64,000 nt of DNA, taken from Enterobacter huaxiensis. Lineage in GTDB: Bacteria; Pseudomonadota; Gammaproteobacteria; Enterobacterales; Enterobacteriaceae. The first letter of the stretch is position 1, and the number at the start of each line of letters is the position of its first letter. Under the pieces are notes generated by a model. It worked only from the letters and a program-made list of their open reading frames with translations, was not told the origin of the DNA and searched no databases. Positions 1 through 9,126 of this stretch are shown in pieces. The stretch covers positions 3,720,001 through 3,784,000 of the forward strand of contig NZ_CP043342.1 in the NCBI RefSeq assembly GCF_003594935.2, in the 5' to 3' direction. The translations under genes and the position numbers were made by a program.

Positions 1-169
1 CAATGGAGTTCATCAGGTTTTTGTGCTCTTTGGTGCGCTTCTGCTGTGGACGCAGGATCATGAAGTAGAAAATCAGACCAAACACAACCAGCATCAGAAT
101 CAGAGACATCGGGCTGCCCTGTGATGGCGCGCCAGTTGCTGCTACCGCATCAGAAATAAAAAAGCTCAT
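1..169 (-). CDS. yajC: YajC, Sec translocon accessory subunit (N-terminal part only)
   Basis: Only the first 56 codons lie in the window; the gene runs off the left edge. The translation begins MSFFISDAVAATG and continues into a hydrophobic stretch (MSLILMLVVFGLIFYFMI) followed by LRPQQKRTKEHK, which is the YajC pattern of a single membrane anchor with a basic cytoplasmic side. YajC associates with SecDF-YidC at the inner membrane. It lies 22 bases downstream of tgt on the same strand, as in the E. coli queA-tgt-yajC-secDF operon. secD and secF should follow outside the window. Confidence 0.95.
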   Translation of the reverse strand, partial: MSFFISDAVAATGAPSQGSPMSLILMLVVFGLIFYFMILRPQQKRTKEHKNLMNSI

Positions 170-191
170 TCAAATTCCCTCATTATTAAAA

Positions 192-1319
192 TTAATCAAC
201 GTTCAAAGGTGGGACATCCCGGCCCTGACGTTGGTAGAAATCGGTCACGAAGCTCTCTAATTTACCCTCTTCGATAGCCTTACGTAAACCAGCCATTAAG
301 CGCTGATAATAACGAAGATTATGAATGGTATTGAGACGCGCGCCCAAAATCTCGTTGCAACGATCGAGATGATGCAAATACGCGCGAGAATAATTGCGAC
401 AGGTATAGCAATCGCACTCGGAATCGAGCGGGCTGGTGTCACTCTTATGCTTCGCGTTACGGATTTTCACCACGCCATCGGTAACGAACAGATGCCCATT
501 ACGCGCGTTACGGGTTGGCATCACGCAGTCGAACATATCAATGCCGCGACGCACGCCTTCCACCAGATCTTCTGGTTTACCCACGCCCATCAGGTATCGT
601 GGTTTATCCGCCGGGATTTGCGGGCAGACATGCTCCAGAATACGGTGCATATCTTCCTTCGGCTCACCCACAGCCAAACCGCCGACAGCGTAGCCATCAA
701 AGCCTATCTCTACCAGACCTTTAACGGAGATATCGCGTAAATCTTCGTAAACGCTGCCCTGGATAATGCCGAACAGCGCATTTTTGTTCTGCAGGGAGTC
801 AAAACGGTCGCGGCTGCGCTGCGCCCAGCGCAGAGACATCTCCATGGAGCGTTTTGCATAGTCCCAGTCCGCCGGGTACGGCGTACATTCGTCGAAGATC
901 ATCACGATGTCGGAGCCGAGATCGTACTGAATCTCCATCGATTTTTCGGGATCGAGGAAAATCGGATCGCCGTTGATTGGGTTACGGAAGTGAACGCCCT
1001 TTTCGGTGATCTTGCGGATATCGCCCAGGCTGAACACCTGGAAGCCGCCGGAGTCGGTCAGGATTGGGCCTTTCCACTGCATGAAATCGTGCAGGTCGCC
1101 GTGCAGCTTCATGATCTCCTGACCAGGACGCAGCCACAGGTGGAAGGTGTTACCGAGGATAATCTGTGCGCCAGTGGCTTCAACTTCTTCCGGCGTCATC
1201 CCTTTTACGGTGCCGTACGTGCCCACAGGCATAAACGCAGGGGTTTCCACCACGCCGCGATCAAACACCAGGCGACCGCGACGCGCGCGGCCATCGGTGG
1301 TATCGAGTTCAAATTTCAT
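192..1319 (-). CDS. tgt: tRNA-guanine transglycosylase
   Basis: Exchanges guanine-34 for the queuine precursor preQ1 in tRNAs with GUN anticodons (Asp, Asn, His, Tyr), the third-last step in making queuosine. From MKFELDTTDG the protein is 375 residues, the usual length. Asp89 lies in the TDSGGFQVF substrate-binding motif. The MFDCVMPTRNARNG motif carries the nucleophilic Asp, and CDCYTC plus a downstream His bind zinc. An in-frame upstream start would add ten residues, but the MKFEL start matches the family. It is second in a queA-tgt-yajC operon, 53 bases after queA. Confidence 0.97.
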   Translation of the reverse strand: MKFELDTTDGRARRGRLVFDRGVVETPAFMPVGTYGTVKGMTPEEVEATGAQIILGNTFHLWLRPGQEIMKLHGDLHDFMQWKGPILTDSGGFQVFSLGDIRKITEKGVHFRNPINGDPIFLDPEKSMEIQYDLGSDIVMIFDECTPYPADWDYAKRSMEMSLRWAQRSRDRFDSLQNKNALFGIIQGSVYEDLRDISVKGLVEIGFDGYAVGGLAVGEPKEDMHRILEHVCPQIPADKPRYLMGVGKPEDLVEGVRRGIDMFDCVMPTRNARNGHLFVTDGVVKIRNAKHKSDTSPLDSECDCYTCRNYSRAYLHHLDRCNEILGARLNTIHNLRYYQRLMAGLRKAIEEGKLESFVTDFYQRQGRDVPPLNVD

Positions 1320-1372
1320 TTTTTCTCCGACGTCAGAAAAACAGTCCAACGTTGTAAAACGGTGCCGCGGAG

Positions 1373-2443
1373 TTATTCCCCGACACGCTCATTCAAAGCC
1401 TGCGGATTGTACGTGATAAACATCGCGTCCCCGTAGCTAAAAAAGCGATATTTTTGTTCTACCGCAGACTTGTAGGCGTTCATCGTATGCTGATAGCCCG
1501 CAAATGCGGAAACCAGCATAATCAGCGTCGATTCAGGCAGATGGAAGTTGGTCACCAGGGCATCAATGACTTTGTACTGGTAGCCAGGGTAGATAAAGAT
1601 CTGCGTATCGCCAAAGAACGGCTCGATAAGATCGCGCTTCGCCGCCTGCGCGGCGCTCTCAAGCGAGCGCACGGACGTCGTCCCGACCGCCACGACGCGG
1701 CTACCGCGCGCTTTCGCCGCCAGCACCGCGTCCACAACCTCCTGAGGCACTTCGGCATACTCAGAGTGCATGATGTGATCTTCAATGCTGTCCACGCGCA
1801 CAGGCTGGAAGGTGCCCGCGCCGACGTGCAGCGTCACGAAGGCCATCTCAATGCCTTTCGCGCGCAGTTTTTCCAGCAGCGGTTCGTCAAAGTGCAGGCC
1901 CGCGGTCGGTGCCGCAACCGCGCCAGGCTTCTGGCTGTAGACGGTCTGGTACAGCTCGCGGTCAGCCTCTTCGTCCGGACGCTCAATGTACGGCGGCAGC
2001 GGCATGTGGCCGATGGCGTTGAGAATGTCCAGCACCGTGCGCTCGTCGTCGAACGCCACCTCGAACAGCGCGTCGTGGCGCGCGGTCATGGTCGCCTTGA
2101 TGCTTTCGTCATCGCCCAGCAGCAGCTCCGCACCCGGCTTCGGCGCTTTAGAGGCGCGAATATGTGCCAGAATACGTTTATCATCGAGCATACGTTCGAC
2201 CAGCACCTCAATCTTGCCGCCGCTGGCTTTACGGCCAAACAGGCGCGCCGGGATCACGCGGGTATTGTTAAAGACCAGCAGATCGCCAGGGTTGAGCTTG
2301 TCGAGCAAATCGGTGAAAGTACCGTGCGTCAGCTCGCCCGTTGGCCCGTCCAGTGACAGTAAGCGACAGCTGCTGCGCTCAGGCATTGGATAGTGAGCAA
2401 TCAGGGATTCAGGTAGTTCAAAGGAGAAATCGGCGACGCGCAT
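1373..2443 (-). CDS. queA: S-adenosylmethionine:tRNA ribosyltransferase-isomerase
   Basis: Transfers and isomerises the ribosyl part of S-adenosylmethionine onto preQ1-tRNA, giving epoxyqueuosine; it acts directly after Tgt. The product from MRVADFSFELPESLIAHYP is 356 residues, the family length, with QueA landmarks such as FNNTRVIPARL, GAVAAPTAGLHF, TLHVGAGTFQPV and NFHLPESTL. An in-frame start 33 bases upstream exists, but homologues begin at MRV. It is first in the minus-strand queA-tgt-yajC operon and diverges from acpH across 92 bases that must hold both promoters. Confidence 0.97.
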   Translation of the reverse strand: MRVADFSFELPESLIAHYPMPERSSCRLLSLDGPTGELTHGTFTDLLDKLNPGDLLVFNNTRVIPARLFGRKASGGKIEVLVERMLDDKRILAHIRASKAPKPGAELLLGDDESIKATMTARHDALFEVAFDDERTVLDILNAIGHMPLPPYIERPDEEADRELYQTVYSQKPGAVAAPTAGLHFDEPLLEKLRAKGIEMAFVTLHVGAGTFQPVRVDSIEDHIMHSEYAEVPQEVVDAVLAAKARGSRVVAVGTTSVRSLESAAQAAKRDLIEPFFGDTQIFIYPGYQYKVIDALVTNFHLPESTLIMLVSAFAGYQHTMNAYKSAVEQKYRFFSYGDAMFITYNPQALNERVGE

Positions 2444-2535
2444 GACGTATACTCGTGACTTAAAAACAGGCGGCATAGTCTAGTGCTCACACCCTCTTGC
2501 TGCAACAACTAGCCGCTTCTGGACAAATAAAACGC

Positions 2536-3117
2536 ATGAATTTTCTCGCTCACCTGCATCTCGCTCATCTCGCTGACAGCTCCCTTTCCGGCAATTTGCT
2601 GGCCGATTTTGTGCGCGGTAACCCCGCGGAGGACTATTCCCCGGAGATTGTCGACGGGATTTTTATGCACCGCCGTATCGATGTGCTGACCGATAACCTG
2701 CCCGAGGTAACGGAGGCCAAGGCGTGGTTTCGCCCCGAAACCCGCCGCGTCGCGCCGATTACGCTCGACGTCATGTGGGATCATTTCCTGTCGCGCCACT
2801 GGTCACAGCTTTCACCGGACATGCCGCTGCCGGAGTTCGTGCGCTATGCCCATCAGCAGGTGTCGGTTATTTTGCCAGACTCGCCGCCGCGCTTTGTGAA
2901 CCTGAATAATTACCTGTGGTCGGAGCGCTGGCTGGAGCGCTATCGCGAGATGGACTTCATCCAGAATGTGCTCAACGGCATGGCGAGCCGCCGCCCGCGC
3001 CTGGATGCGCTGCGCGATTCGTGGTACGACCTGGATACACATTACGACGCGCTGGAAACGCGCTTCTGGCAGTTTTACCCGCGCATGATGGCGCAGGCGA
3101 GAAACAAATCGCTATGA
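2536..3117 (+). CDS. acpH: Acyl carrier protein phosphodiesterase
   Basis: Removes the 4'-phosphopantetheine group from acyl carrier protein, giving apo-ACP. The 193-residue product begins MNFLAHLHLAHLADSS and ends FWQFYPRMMAQARNKSL, full length and collinear with E. coli AcpH (YajB). Conserved His/Asp pairs (FLAHLHLAH, MHRRIDVLTD, DVMWDHFLSRHW) fit an HD-like metal-dependent hydrolase. A possible start 39 bases upstream would add an unconserved leader, so the MNFLAH start was chosen. It is divergent from queA and 127 bases before the peroxiredoxin gene on the same strand. Confidence 0.93.
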   Translation: MNFLAHLHLAHLADSSLSGNLLADFVRGNPAEDYSPEIVDGIFMHRRIDVLTDNLPEVTEAKAWFRPETRRVAPITLDVMWDHFLSRHWSQLSPDMPLPEFVRYAHQQVSVILPDSPPRFVNLNNYLWSERWLERYREMDFIQNVLNGMASRRPRLDALRDSWYDLDTHYDALETRFWQFYPRMMAQARNKSL

Positions 3118-3244
3118 CTGTATTTATATTGATAGGCGAAATCTTATTGAACGATTGTCGCCACCTCTTTGTCTTATTCGCGAACACTCTCTATACTGGC
3201 CCGCGTTGCGTTCCAAATAACCTTAGTATCTACAGGAGAATCAT

Positions 3245-3847
3245 ATGGTTCTGGTAACTCGTCCGGCTCCGGATTTTACAGCTGCAGCAGTTCTGGGCAA
3301 CGGTGAAATCGTTGAAAACTTCAACTTCAAGCAGCACACCAACGGTAAAGCGACCGTTCTGTTCTTCTGGCCAATGGACTTCACTTTCGTTTGCCCGTCC
3401 GAGCTGATCGCGTTCGACAAACGTTACGAAGAATTCCAGAAGCGCGGCGTGGAAGTTGTTGGCGTCTCCTTCGACTCTGAATTTGTACACAACGCATGGC
3501 GTAACACCCCTGTCGAAAACGGCGGCATCGGTGCGGTGAAATACGCGATGGTTGCGGACATCAAACGCGAAATCCAGCAGGCTTACGGTATCGAACACCC
3601 GGACGCTGGCGTTGCGCTGCGTGGTTCCTTCCTGATCGACGCAAACGGCATCGTACGTCACCAGGTTGTGAACGATCTGCCGCTGGGTCGTAACATCGAC
3701 GAAATGCTGCGCATGGTTGACGCGCTGCAGTTCCACGAAGAGCACGGTGAAGTGTGCCCGGCTCAGTGGGAAAAAGGAAAAGAAGGTATGAACGCGTCTC
3801 CAGACGGCGTGGCTAAATACCTGTCCGAGAACGTATCCAGCCTGTAA
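3245..3847 (+). CDS. tsaA: Typical 2-Cys peroxiredoxin (AhpC/TSA family)
   Basis: A thiol peroxidase that reduces hydrogen peroxide and organic peroxides. The peroxidatic Cys50 lies in DFTFVCPSE and the resolving Cys171 in GEVCPAQW, so it is a typical obligate-dimer 2-Cys enzyme of 200 residues. It matches the peroxiredoxin called tsaA in Salmonella, which also sits beside acpH; E. coli K-12 lacks this gene here. It has a good ribosome binding site (AGGAG six bases before ATG) and a strong terminator directly after the stop. Codon use is biased to preferred codons (CGT, GTT, AAC), which suggests high expression. Confidence 0.93.
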   Translation: MVLVTRPAPDFTAAAVLGNGEIVENFNFKQHTNGKATVLFFWPMDFTFVCPSELIAFDKRYEEFQKRGVEVVGVSFDSEFVHNAWRNTPVENGGIGAVKYAMVADIKREIQQAYGIEHPDAGVALRGSFLIDANGIVRHQVVNDLPLGRNIDEMLRMVDALQFHEEHGEVCPAQWEKGKEGMNASPDGVAKYLSENVSSL

Positions 3848-3865
3848 TCGGCACGGTTTACGAAG

Positions 3866-3895
3866 AAGGCCCGCTTATGCGGGCCTTTTTGTTTT
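3866..3895 (+). terminator. Rho-independent terminator after tsaA
   Basis: A perfect 9-bp stem (AAGGCCCGC/GCGGGCCTT) with a TTAT loop is followed by a T run. It begins 19 bases after the tsaA stop. It also abuts the end of the convergent amidohydrolase gene, so it may work in both directions, although the minus-strand T tract is poor. Confidence 0.9.
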
Positions 3896-5762
3896 AAAAC
3901 GCGAAGCAGGAACAGCCTAATACGCCCCAGAATGCCTGCTCGTCCGACACCGGAATAGCCGACTGGCGCGCAATGCCGTGCGCGTGGCCGTGCACGCCGC
4001 AGCTGCCGATGCACTGATGCATCTGCACCACCGCCCCGACCCTGCTGGCTGCGGGCGGCGCTGAGCGGTAATGGCCGGGCACTTTCACGACCGGCGACCA
4101 CTCCGGTACCACCGGAATCGGCGGCGGCGACAGCGGGCTGAAGTGCCCGGCAGCGTACACTACCTTGCCGTCCACCACGGTCAGCACCGATTCAATGCCC
4201 TTAATCTCCTCTTCCGGCACGCTGAAGTAGTCTTTCGACAGCACCACCAGGTCGGCCAGTTGCCCCTCGACCAGACGGCCTTTTTTGCCCTGCTCGCTGG
4301 AGAACCACGCGCTGCCTGCGGTCCACAGCTCCAGCGCCACCTCACGCGGCAGACGATTGTTATCGTCATACATCGCCAGCCCGCCGACGGTGCGCCCGGA
4401 CACCAGCCAGTACAGCGCCGTCCACGGGTTGTAGCTCGCCACGCGGGTGGCATCCGTCCCGAGCCCGACCGGCACGTCCAGCTCCAGCATTTTCGCCACC
4501 GGCGGCGTGTGTTTCACCGCCTCCTTGCCGTAGCGGTCGACAAAATACTCACCCTGGAACGCCATGCGGTGCTGCACCGCGATCCCGCCGCCGAGCGCCT
4601 TTACGCGTTCAATATTGCGCTCGGTGATGGTCTCCGCGTGGTCGAAGAACCAGTGCAGGCCGTTGAAGGGAATATCGCGATTCACCTTCTCAAATACGTC
4701 GAGCATGCGGCTGATGGATTCGTCATAGGTGGCGTGCAGGCGGAACGGCCAGCGGTGTTCCACCAGATGACGCACCACGCGCTCCAGCTCGTCCTCCATC
4801 CCTTCCGGCAGGTCGGGGTGCGGCTGGAGGAAGTCTTCGAAATCTGCCGCCGAGAAGACCAGCATCTCGCCCGCCCCGTTCGCACGATAAAAGTCCGTCC
4901 CCTGCCCCGGCTTGAGCATATCGGTCCAGCGCTCAAAGTCTTCCAGCTCCTGCTTCGGACGCTGGGTAAACAGGTTATAGGCGATACGCACGGTCATCTG
5001 CTCTTTGGCGTGCAGCTCGGCAATCACTTCATAATCTTCCGGGTAATTCTGGAAACCGCCGCCCGCATCGATGGCGCTGGTCAGCCCAAGGCGGTTCAGT
5101 TCGCGCATAAACTGGCGGGTGGAGTTGACCTGCTGCTCAATCGGCAGTTTCGGCCCTTTTGCCAGCGTGGCGTAGAGGATCATCGCATTAGGCTTCGCAA
5201 TCAGCATCCCGGTCGGGTTGCCGTGGTTATCACGCACGATTTCGCCGCCCGGTGGATTCGGCGTTTCTTTGGTGTAGCCAACGGCTTTCAGCGCGGCGCG
5301 GTTGAGCAGCGCGCGATCGTAGAGGTGAAGCACGAACACTGGCGTATCCGGCGCGGCCTCGTTGAGTTCTTCGATGGTGGGCATCCGGCGTTCGGCAAAC
5401 TGGAACTCGCTCCAGCCGCCCACCACGCGTACCCACTGCGGCGATGGCGTGCGATCGGCCTGATCTTTCAGCATGCGCAGCGCATCCACCAGCGAGGGCA
5501 CGCCTTCCCAGCGCAGCTCAAGGTTGTAATTCAGCCCGCCGCGGATCAGGTGCAGGTGGGAATCGTTCAGACCCGGGATTACCGTGCTCCCCTTCAGGTC
5601 AACGATCTGCGTCCCCTGGGTCGCGTAGCTCATGATGCGATCGTAGTTACCCGTGGCAAGGATCTTGCCGTCAGCGATCGCTACCGCCTCCGTGAGCGGG
5701 TTTTCGCGATCGAGGGTATGGATCTTACCTTTGGTTAAAATCAGTGTGGCAGTTTGAGACAT
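3894..5762 (-). CDS. YtcJ-type amidohydrolase with Cys/His-rich C-terminal tail
   Basis: Amidohydrolase superfamily (amidohydrolase 3, YtcJ-like), a metal-dependent TIM-barrel hydrolase. The N-terminus has the beta-sandwich segment (ILTKGKIHTLDRENPLTEAV), then GLNDSHLHLIRGG with the metal-binding HxH, HWFFDHAETIT in the middle and GTDATRVASYNPW near the end of the barrel. At 622 residues it is longer than common YtcJ proteins (about 540). The extra C-terminus holds HQCIGSCGVHGHAHG and ends CSCFAF, a possible second metal site. It is last in a three-gene operon, 21 bases after the ABM-domain gene. The substrate is unknown. Confidence 0.85.
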   Translation of the reverse strand: MSQTATLILTKGKIHTLDRENPLTEAVAIADGKILATGNYDRIMSYATQGTQIVDLKGSTVIPGLNDSHLHLIRGGLNYNLELRWEGVPSLVDALRMLKDQADRTPSPQWVRVVGGWSEFQFAERRMPTIEELNEAAPDTPVFVLHLYDRALLNRAALKAVGYTKETPNPPGGEIVRDNHGNPTGMLIAKPNAMILYATLAKGPKLPIEQQVNSTRQFMRELNRLGLTSAIDAGGGFQNYPEDYEVIAELHAKEQMTVRIAYNLFTQRPKQELEDFERWTDMLKPGQGTDFYRANGAGEMLVFSAADFEDFLQPHPDLPEGMEDELERVVRHLVEHRWPFRLHATYDESISRMLDVFEKVNRDIPFNGLHWFFDHAETITERNIERVKALGGGIAVQHRMAFQGEYFVDRYGKEAVKHTPPVAKMLELDVPVGLGTDATRVASYNPWTALYWLVSGRTVGGLAMYDDNNRLPREVALELWTAGSAWFSSEQGKKGRLVEGQLADLVVLSKDYFSVPEEEIKGIESVLTVVDGKVVYAAGHFSPLSPPPIPVVPEWSPVVKVPGHYRSAPPAASRVGAVVQMHQCIGSCGVHGHAHGIARQSAIPVSDEQAFWGVLGCSCFAF

Positions 5763-5783
5763 AACGTACTCCTTTAAGCCGAA

Positions 5784-6329
5784 TCAGGCTTTTTTCAGCC
5801 ATCCGGCAAACAGACGGGTCACGATGGGCATCCACAGCCAGACCACCAGCGCGACCACGCAGGCATCGTTAATCAAATGCAGCAGCAGCGAGCCTTTCAG
5901 GCCAGGAAGCAGCGCGCCGGTTACCAGCGGCACCATGTTGGTGCTGGGGAAAATCACCAGCAGGGTGATAAGAAACTGTTTCCACTGCTTAGGCTTGCGC
6001 ACGTGCGGCTCAGGCGGCGTAAACCAGAATGCCGGCTCGGTGCGCACGTCGGTTTTATCCCCTTCCGCCAGCAGCGGTTCGATCTCTTTAACCAGCGCAT
6101 TGCGGGTGTCGGAGTGCGTCCACGCGTCGAGGTGCTCGATGGTGTCGAAGCGAATAATCACCGTCCACAGGTTTTGCCCCTCCGACGGGCGAATAACGTT
6201 CGCGCCCAGATGGCCGGGGAATTCCGCCGCGACGGGCATGATCTTGCCCAGCCACTGTTCGTAACGCTCAGCCTGCCCCGGAAGCAGCGTGTGGGTGATC
6301 ACCAGCGTCACATGTGATGTTTGCGCCAT
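5784..6329 (-). CDS. ABM-domain protein with C-terminal membrane segments
   Basis: The first 100 residues match the antibiotic biosynthesis monooxygenase (ABM) dimeric ferredoxin-like fold: VTLVITHTLLPGQAERYEQWL, then HLGANVIRP and a WTVIIRFDTIEHLDAWTHS strand-helix. The remainder holds two hydrophobic spans (FLITLLVIFPSTNMVPLVTG and LINDACVVALVVWLWMPIV), so the ABM domain is probably tethered to the inner membrane. Total 181 residues. It is the middle gene of the operon between the isochorismatase-fold hydrolase and the amidohydrolase. ABM domains include cofactor-free quinol oxygenases and haem-degrading enzymes; nothing here fixes the substrate. Confidence 0.8.
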   Translation of the reverse strand: MAQTSHVTLVITHTLLPGQAERYEQWLGKIMPVAAEFPGHLGANVIRPSEGQNLWTVIIRFDTIEHLDAWTHSDTRNALVKEIEPLLAEGDKTDVRTEPAFWFTPPEPHVRKPKQWKQFLITLLVIFPSTNMVPLVTGALLPGLKGSLLLHLINDACVVALVVWLWMPIVTRLFAGWLKKA

Positions 6330-6375
6330 AAGAGTTCCTGGTCATTGAGGGGGCGGAAAACCCGCCCCGAAAGGA

Positions 6376-7017
6376 TTACGCCTTGCGCTCAGGCGCGCCG
6401 TGAACGAGGGTGTAGGCATAGTCGACGCCCATGCCGTACGCCCCGCTGTGCTCGCGCACCAGATCCATCACCGCGTCGTAGGTGCCTTTGCGCGACCAGT
6501 CGCGCTGGTACTCAAGCAGCACCTGCTGCCAGGTGACCGGAACCGCCCCCGCCTGCACCATACGGTCAATGGCGCGTTCGTGAGCGTCAACGGAGGTGCC
6601 GCCGGAGGTATCGGTTACCACGTAAACTTCAAAGCCTTCGTCCAGGGCCATCAGCGCCGGGAAGGTCAGGCACACTTCGGTCCACAGCGCTGAGATGATG
6701 AGTTTCTTGCGGCCCGTTGCCTTGACTGCCGCAACAAACGCATCATCTTCCCAGGAGTTCATTGAAGTACGTTCAATCGGTTTAACGTCCGGATGCACCG
6801 CCAGCAGTTCTGGCCAGATATAGCCGCTAAAGCTTTTCGTTTCGACGGAGGTATAAATAACGGGTACATCAAAAATTTTGCCGGCTTTCGCCAGGGCAAC
6901 CGTATTATTCTTCAATAGCTGTCTGTCAATATTGGCCACGCCAAAGGACATTTGCGGCTGGTGATCGATAAAAATCAGTGTGGAATTGGATGGATCAATC
7001 AGTTCACGAATAGACAT
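6376..7017 (-). CDS. Isochorismatase-fold cysteine hydrolase (YcaC-like)
   Basis: A cysteine hydrolase of the isochorismatase fold, 213 residues. The Asp-Lys-Cys triad is seen as Asp in LIFIDHQPQMSFG, Lys in VKATGRKKLII and Cys in ALWTEVCLTFPAL. The nearest well-known relative in layout is E. coli YcaC. The last 60 residues (TWQQVLLEYQRDW, YGMGVDYAYT) also resemble that subfamily. It is first in the operon with the ABM and amidohydrolase genes, so all three may act on one small amide or hydrazide. The promoter should lie in the 200-base gap behind malZ. Confidence 0.85.
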   Translation of the reverse strand: MSIRELIDPSNSTLIFIDHQPQMSFGVANIDRQLLKNNTVALAKAGKIFDVPVIYTSVETKSFSGYIWPELLAVHPDVKPIERTSMNSWEDDAFVAAVKATGRKKLIISALWTEVCLTFPALMALDEGFEVYVVTDTSGGTSVDAHERAIDRMVQAGAVPVTWQQVLLEYQRDWSRKGTYDAVMDLVREHSGAYGMGVDYAYTLVHGAPERKA

Positions 7018-7169
7018 AAAAGTACCTTTTAAACAATAAGTTAAAAGCCAACGATTGTGTGTGCTATATGAGAAAGGGCCCTGACTGATAAAGCAATTTG
7101 AGTATAGCGAGAATTGATCGTGCGGATAGTAAAGATATTTGTCCCCTCTGTTGAATTAAACCGAACAAG

Positions 7170-7208
7170 ATGGGGAAAACAGAACAGCCAGCGATATACG
7201 CTGGCTGC
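7170..7208 (-). terminator. Probable terminator after malZ
   Basis: A perfect 9-bp inverted repeat (CAGCCAGCG/CGCTGGCTG, loop ATATA, 7185-7207) lies just past the malZ stop. On the minus strand it is followed by a T-rich but interrupted tract (TTCTGTTTTCC). Confidence 0.7.
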
Positions 7209-7217
7209 TGCTAAGGG

Positions 7218-9035
7218 TTAATTACCGAACCAGACGGAGGCGGAAACGGCGGGTAACGAGAGGACGCCATCCTGAACCGTGCCTTTCCCCTCTTTCAACT
7301 GCCACGCCTTCACGTTGAGCAGCGGAGAGTCGTCCTGCACCACTTCGCAGGCCTCGCCCCGGTTAATCGCCACCAGCACGCGCTGCTGGTTATAGACGCG
7401 GGCAAATACCACCACGTTGTCGTGGGCATACACCACCTGACAGCCGCCGTAGCGCAGGGCGAGACTCTGCTTACGCAGTTTTGCAAGACGCTGATACAGG
7501 CTGAACAGCACCTTGTCCTGCTTCTCTGGCTCCCACGGGAAGGTTTTACGACAGAACGGATCGTTGTTGCCGTCCAGCCCAACCTCGTCGCCGTAGTAAA
7601 TGCACGGCACCCCAGGCCAGGTAAAGAGCCAGGTGACCGCCAGCGGCAGCCGCGCCACATCCTTGCCGAGCAGGGATTTGAAACGGGCGGTATCGTGGCT
7701 GTCGAGCTGGTTAAACATCCGCAGCTGCTGCTGATGAGACAGACCGGCGCGATAGTTCTCCATCCACGCCATACAGGTTTCGGCGTCGATATGATTCGGA
7801 TCGTAAGAAATATCGGTGTTAGCGAGGAAGCCCCAAAGCGGGAAGGTAAACCCGCGATAGTTCATCGACGCATCCTCCGCATCGGCCTGCAGCCACTGGC
7901 GCGCGTCGCCAAAGTGCTCGCCAAAGACAAACGCCTCCGGCTGAGCCTGTTTTGCAGAACGGGTGATGCCCGCGACGTGCTGCAGATTGTTCCGCGCCCC
8001 GCCCGCTTCACCCAGCATATGCACCACGTCCAGACGCCAGCCGTCCATGTTCCACGGCGCTTTCAGCCAGTGGCGCACGATGCTGTCCTCACCGCCGTAG
8101 ATTTCATTCACGAGCGTTGGCGACTGGAAATCGAGCTTCGGCAGGCTGGCATACCCCAGCCAGTCGAGCGCGCGACCATCTTCGCTAAAGCTATACCAGT
8201 CGCGCTGCGGCGAATCCGGATTATGGCATGCCCCGCCCATCGACTGGTTATGGCGGTCAAACCATGCGTGAGAGTCGCCGCTGTGGTTGAACACGCCGTC
8301 AAGAATCAGGCGCATGCCTTCGTTTTGGGTGTTCTTGCGCAGGCGCAGCAATGCTTCGTCACCGCCAAACTGTTCGTCAACGTGGCGATAATCCTGAGTA
8401 TCATATTTATGTACGCTCGGCGCCTTAAATACCGGGTTCAGGTACAGCGCCGTCACGCCAAGCTTTTTCAGGTACGGAAGCTTTTCGCTGATGCCGTCGA
8501 GATCGCCGCCGTAGAAGGTCGATCCGCCCGCCTGCGCCGTAAGCGGTTCATCCCACGCTTTCATGATGATGTCGTGTCCGGCGGCGTGGTGGTAATAAAC
8601 CTTATCCTGCTGTGCGGTGCGCTTATCGCTGCGCGCAAAGCGGTCCGGGAAAATCTGGTAGAACACCTGATCGTTAACCCACCGTGGGCCATTATCCGGG
8701 TAATCCACGGCAAACTGCTCCAGCCTGGCCGGTGGAAAACGGCTGAATCCCTGCGGGGTAAACCACAGCTGACGATGGTTCCACAGCAGCTTGAAAGCGT
8801 AGCGACGACGCGGCTGTCCGCTGCGCAAATCGATATTAGCCCGCCACGCGGTCACGCCCGGCTGCGGCTGGCTGCGCTGTTTGTGCATTTTCAGCGTCGT
8901 TTCTTCGTTATCCACTTCCGCGCGGAGCGTCACGCGTTCAGGCTGATTTTCCCCCGCCAGCCAGAGCGTAATCACAAGGTTGTCTTTGTTTTGCTTAACA
9001 AATGGGGCAACCGGAAGGTGCCAGGCATTTAACAT
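7218..9035 (-). CDS. malZ: Maltodextrin glucosidase
   Basis: A cytoplasmic GH13 enzyme that releases glucose from the reducing end of maltodextrins (maltotriose to maltoheptaose). The 605-residue product from MLNAWHLPV has the family blocks in order: DQVFYQIFPDRF, LDGVFNHSGDSH, GWRLDVVHML with the nucleophile Asp, FGEHFGDA with the acid/base Glu, and FNQLDSHDTARF. A GTG directly upstream of the ATG could also start the protein. A GGGGATTCG stretch gives a Shine-Dalgarno. In E. coli malZ belongs to the MalT regulon, and a possible MalT box lies upstream at 9127. Confidence 0.96.
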   Translation of the reverse strand: MLNAWHLPVAPFVKQNKDNLVITLWLAGENQPERVTLRAEVDNEETTLKMHKQRSQPQPGVTAWRANIDLRSGQPRRRYAFKLLWNHRQLWFTPQGFSRFPPARLEQFAVDYPDNGPRWVNDQVFYQIFPDRFARSDKRTAQQDKVYYHHAAGHDIIMKAWDEPLTAQAGGSTFYGGDLDGISEKLPYLKKLGVTALYLNPVFKAPSVHKYDTQDYRHVDEQFGGDEALLRLRKNTQNEGMRLILDGVFNHSGDSHAWFDRHNQSMGGACHNPDSPQRDWYSFSEDGRALDWLGYASLPKLDFQSPTLVNEIYGGEDSIVRHWLKAPWNMDGWRLDVVHMLGEAGGARNNLQHVAGITRSAKQAQPEAFVFGEHFGDARQWLQADAEDASMNYRGFTFPLWGFLANTDISYDPNHIDAETCMAWMENYRAGLSHQQQLRMFNQLDSHDTARFKSLLGKDVARLPLAVTWLFTWPGVPCIYYGDEVGLDGNNDPFCRKTFPWEPEKQDKVLFSLYQRLAKLRKQSLALRYGGCQVVYAHDNVVVFARVYNQQRVLVAINRGEACEVVQDDSPLLNVKAWQLKEGKGTVQDGVLSLPAVSASVWFGN

Positions 9036-9126
9036 CACGAATCCCCTTTGATGAAATTGACGTCACCTTGCCACAGGGTGGTTAAGGTTAGCTCATCATG
9101 CAAAGGTTTATTAGGGGAGGAGGACG

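Noticed and set aside
3118..3244. OxyR site in front of the peroxiredoxin gene
   Set aside because: A few ATAG/CTAT-like fragments are present but not at the required spacing, so I cannot claim OxyR control.
4071..5738. 555-codon frame antisense to the amidohydrolase gene
   Set aside because: It is a high-GC shadow rich in His and Arg with no family motif; the minus-strand frame has clear amidohydrolase motifs and a coupled operon.
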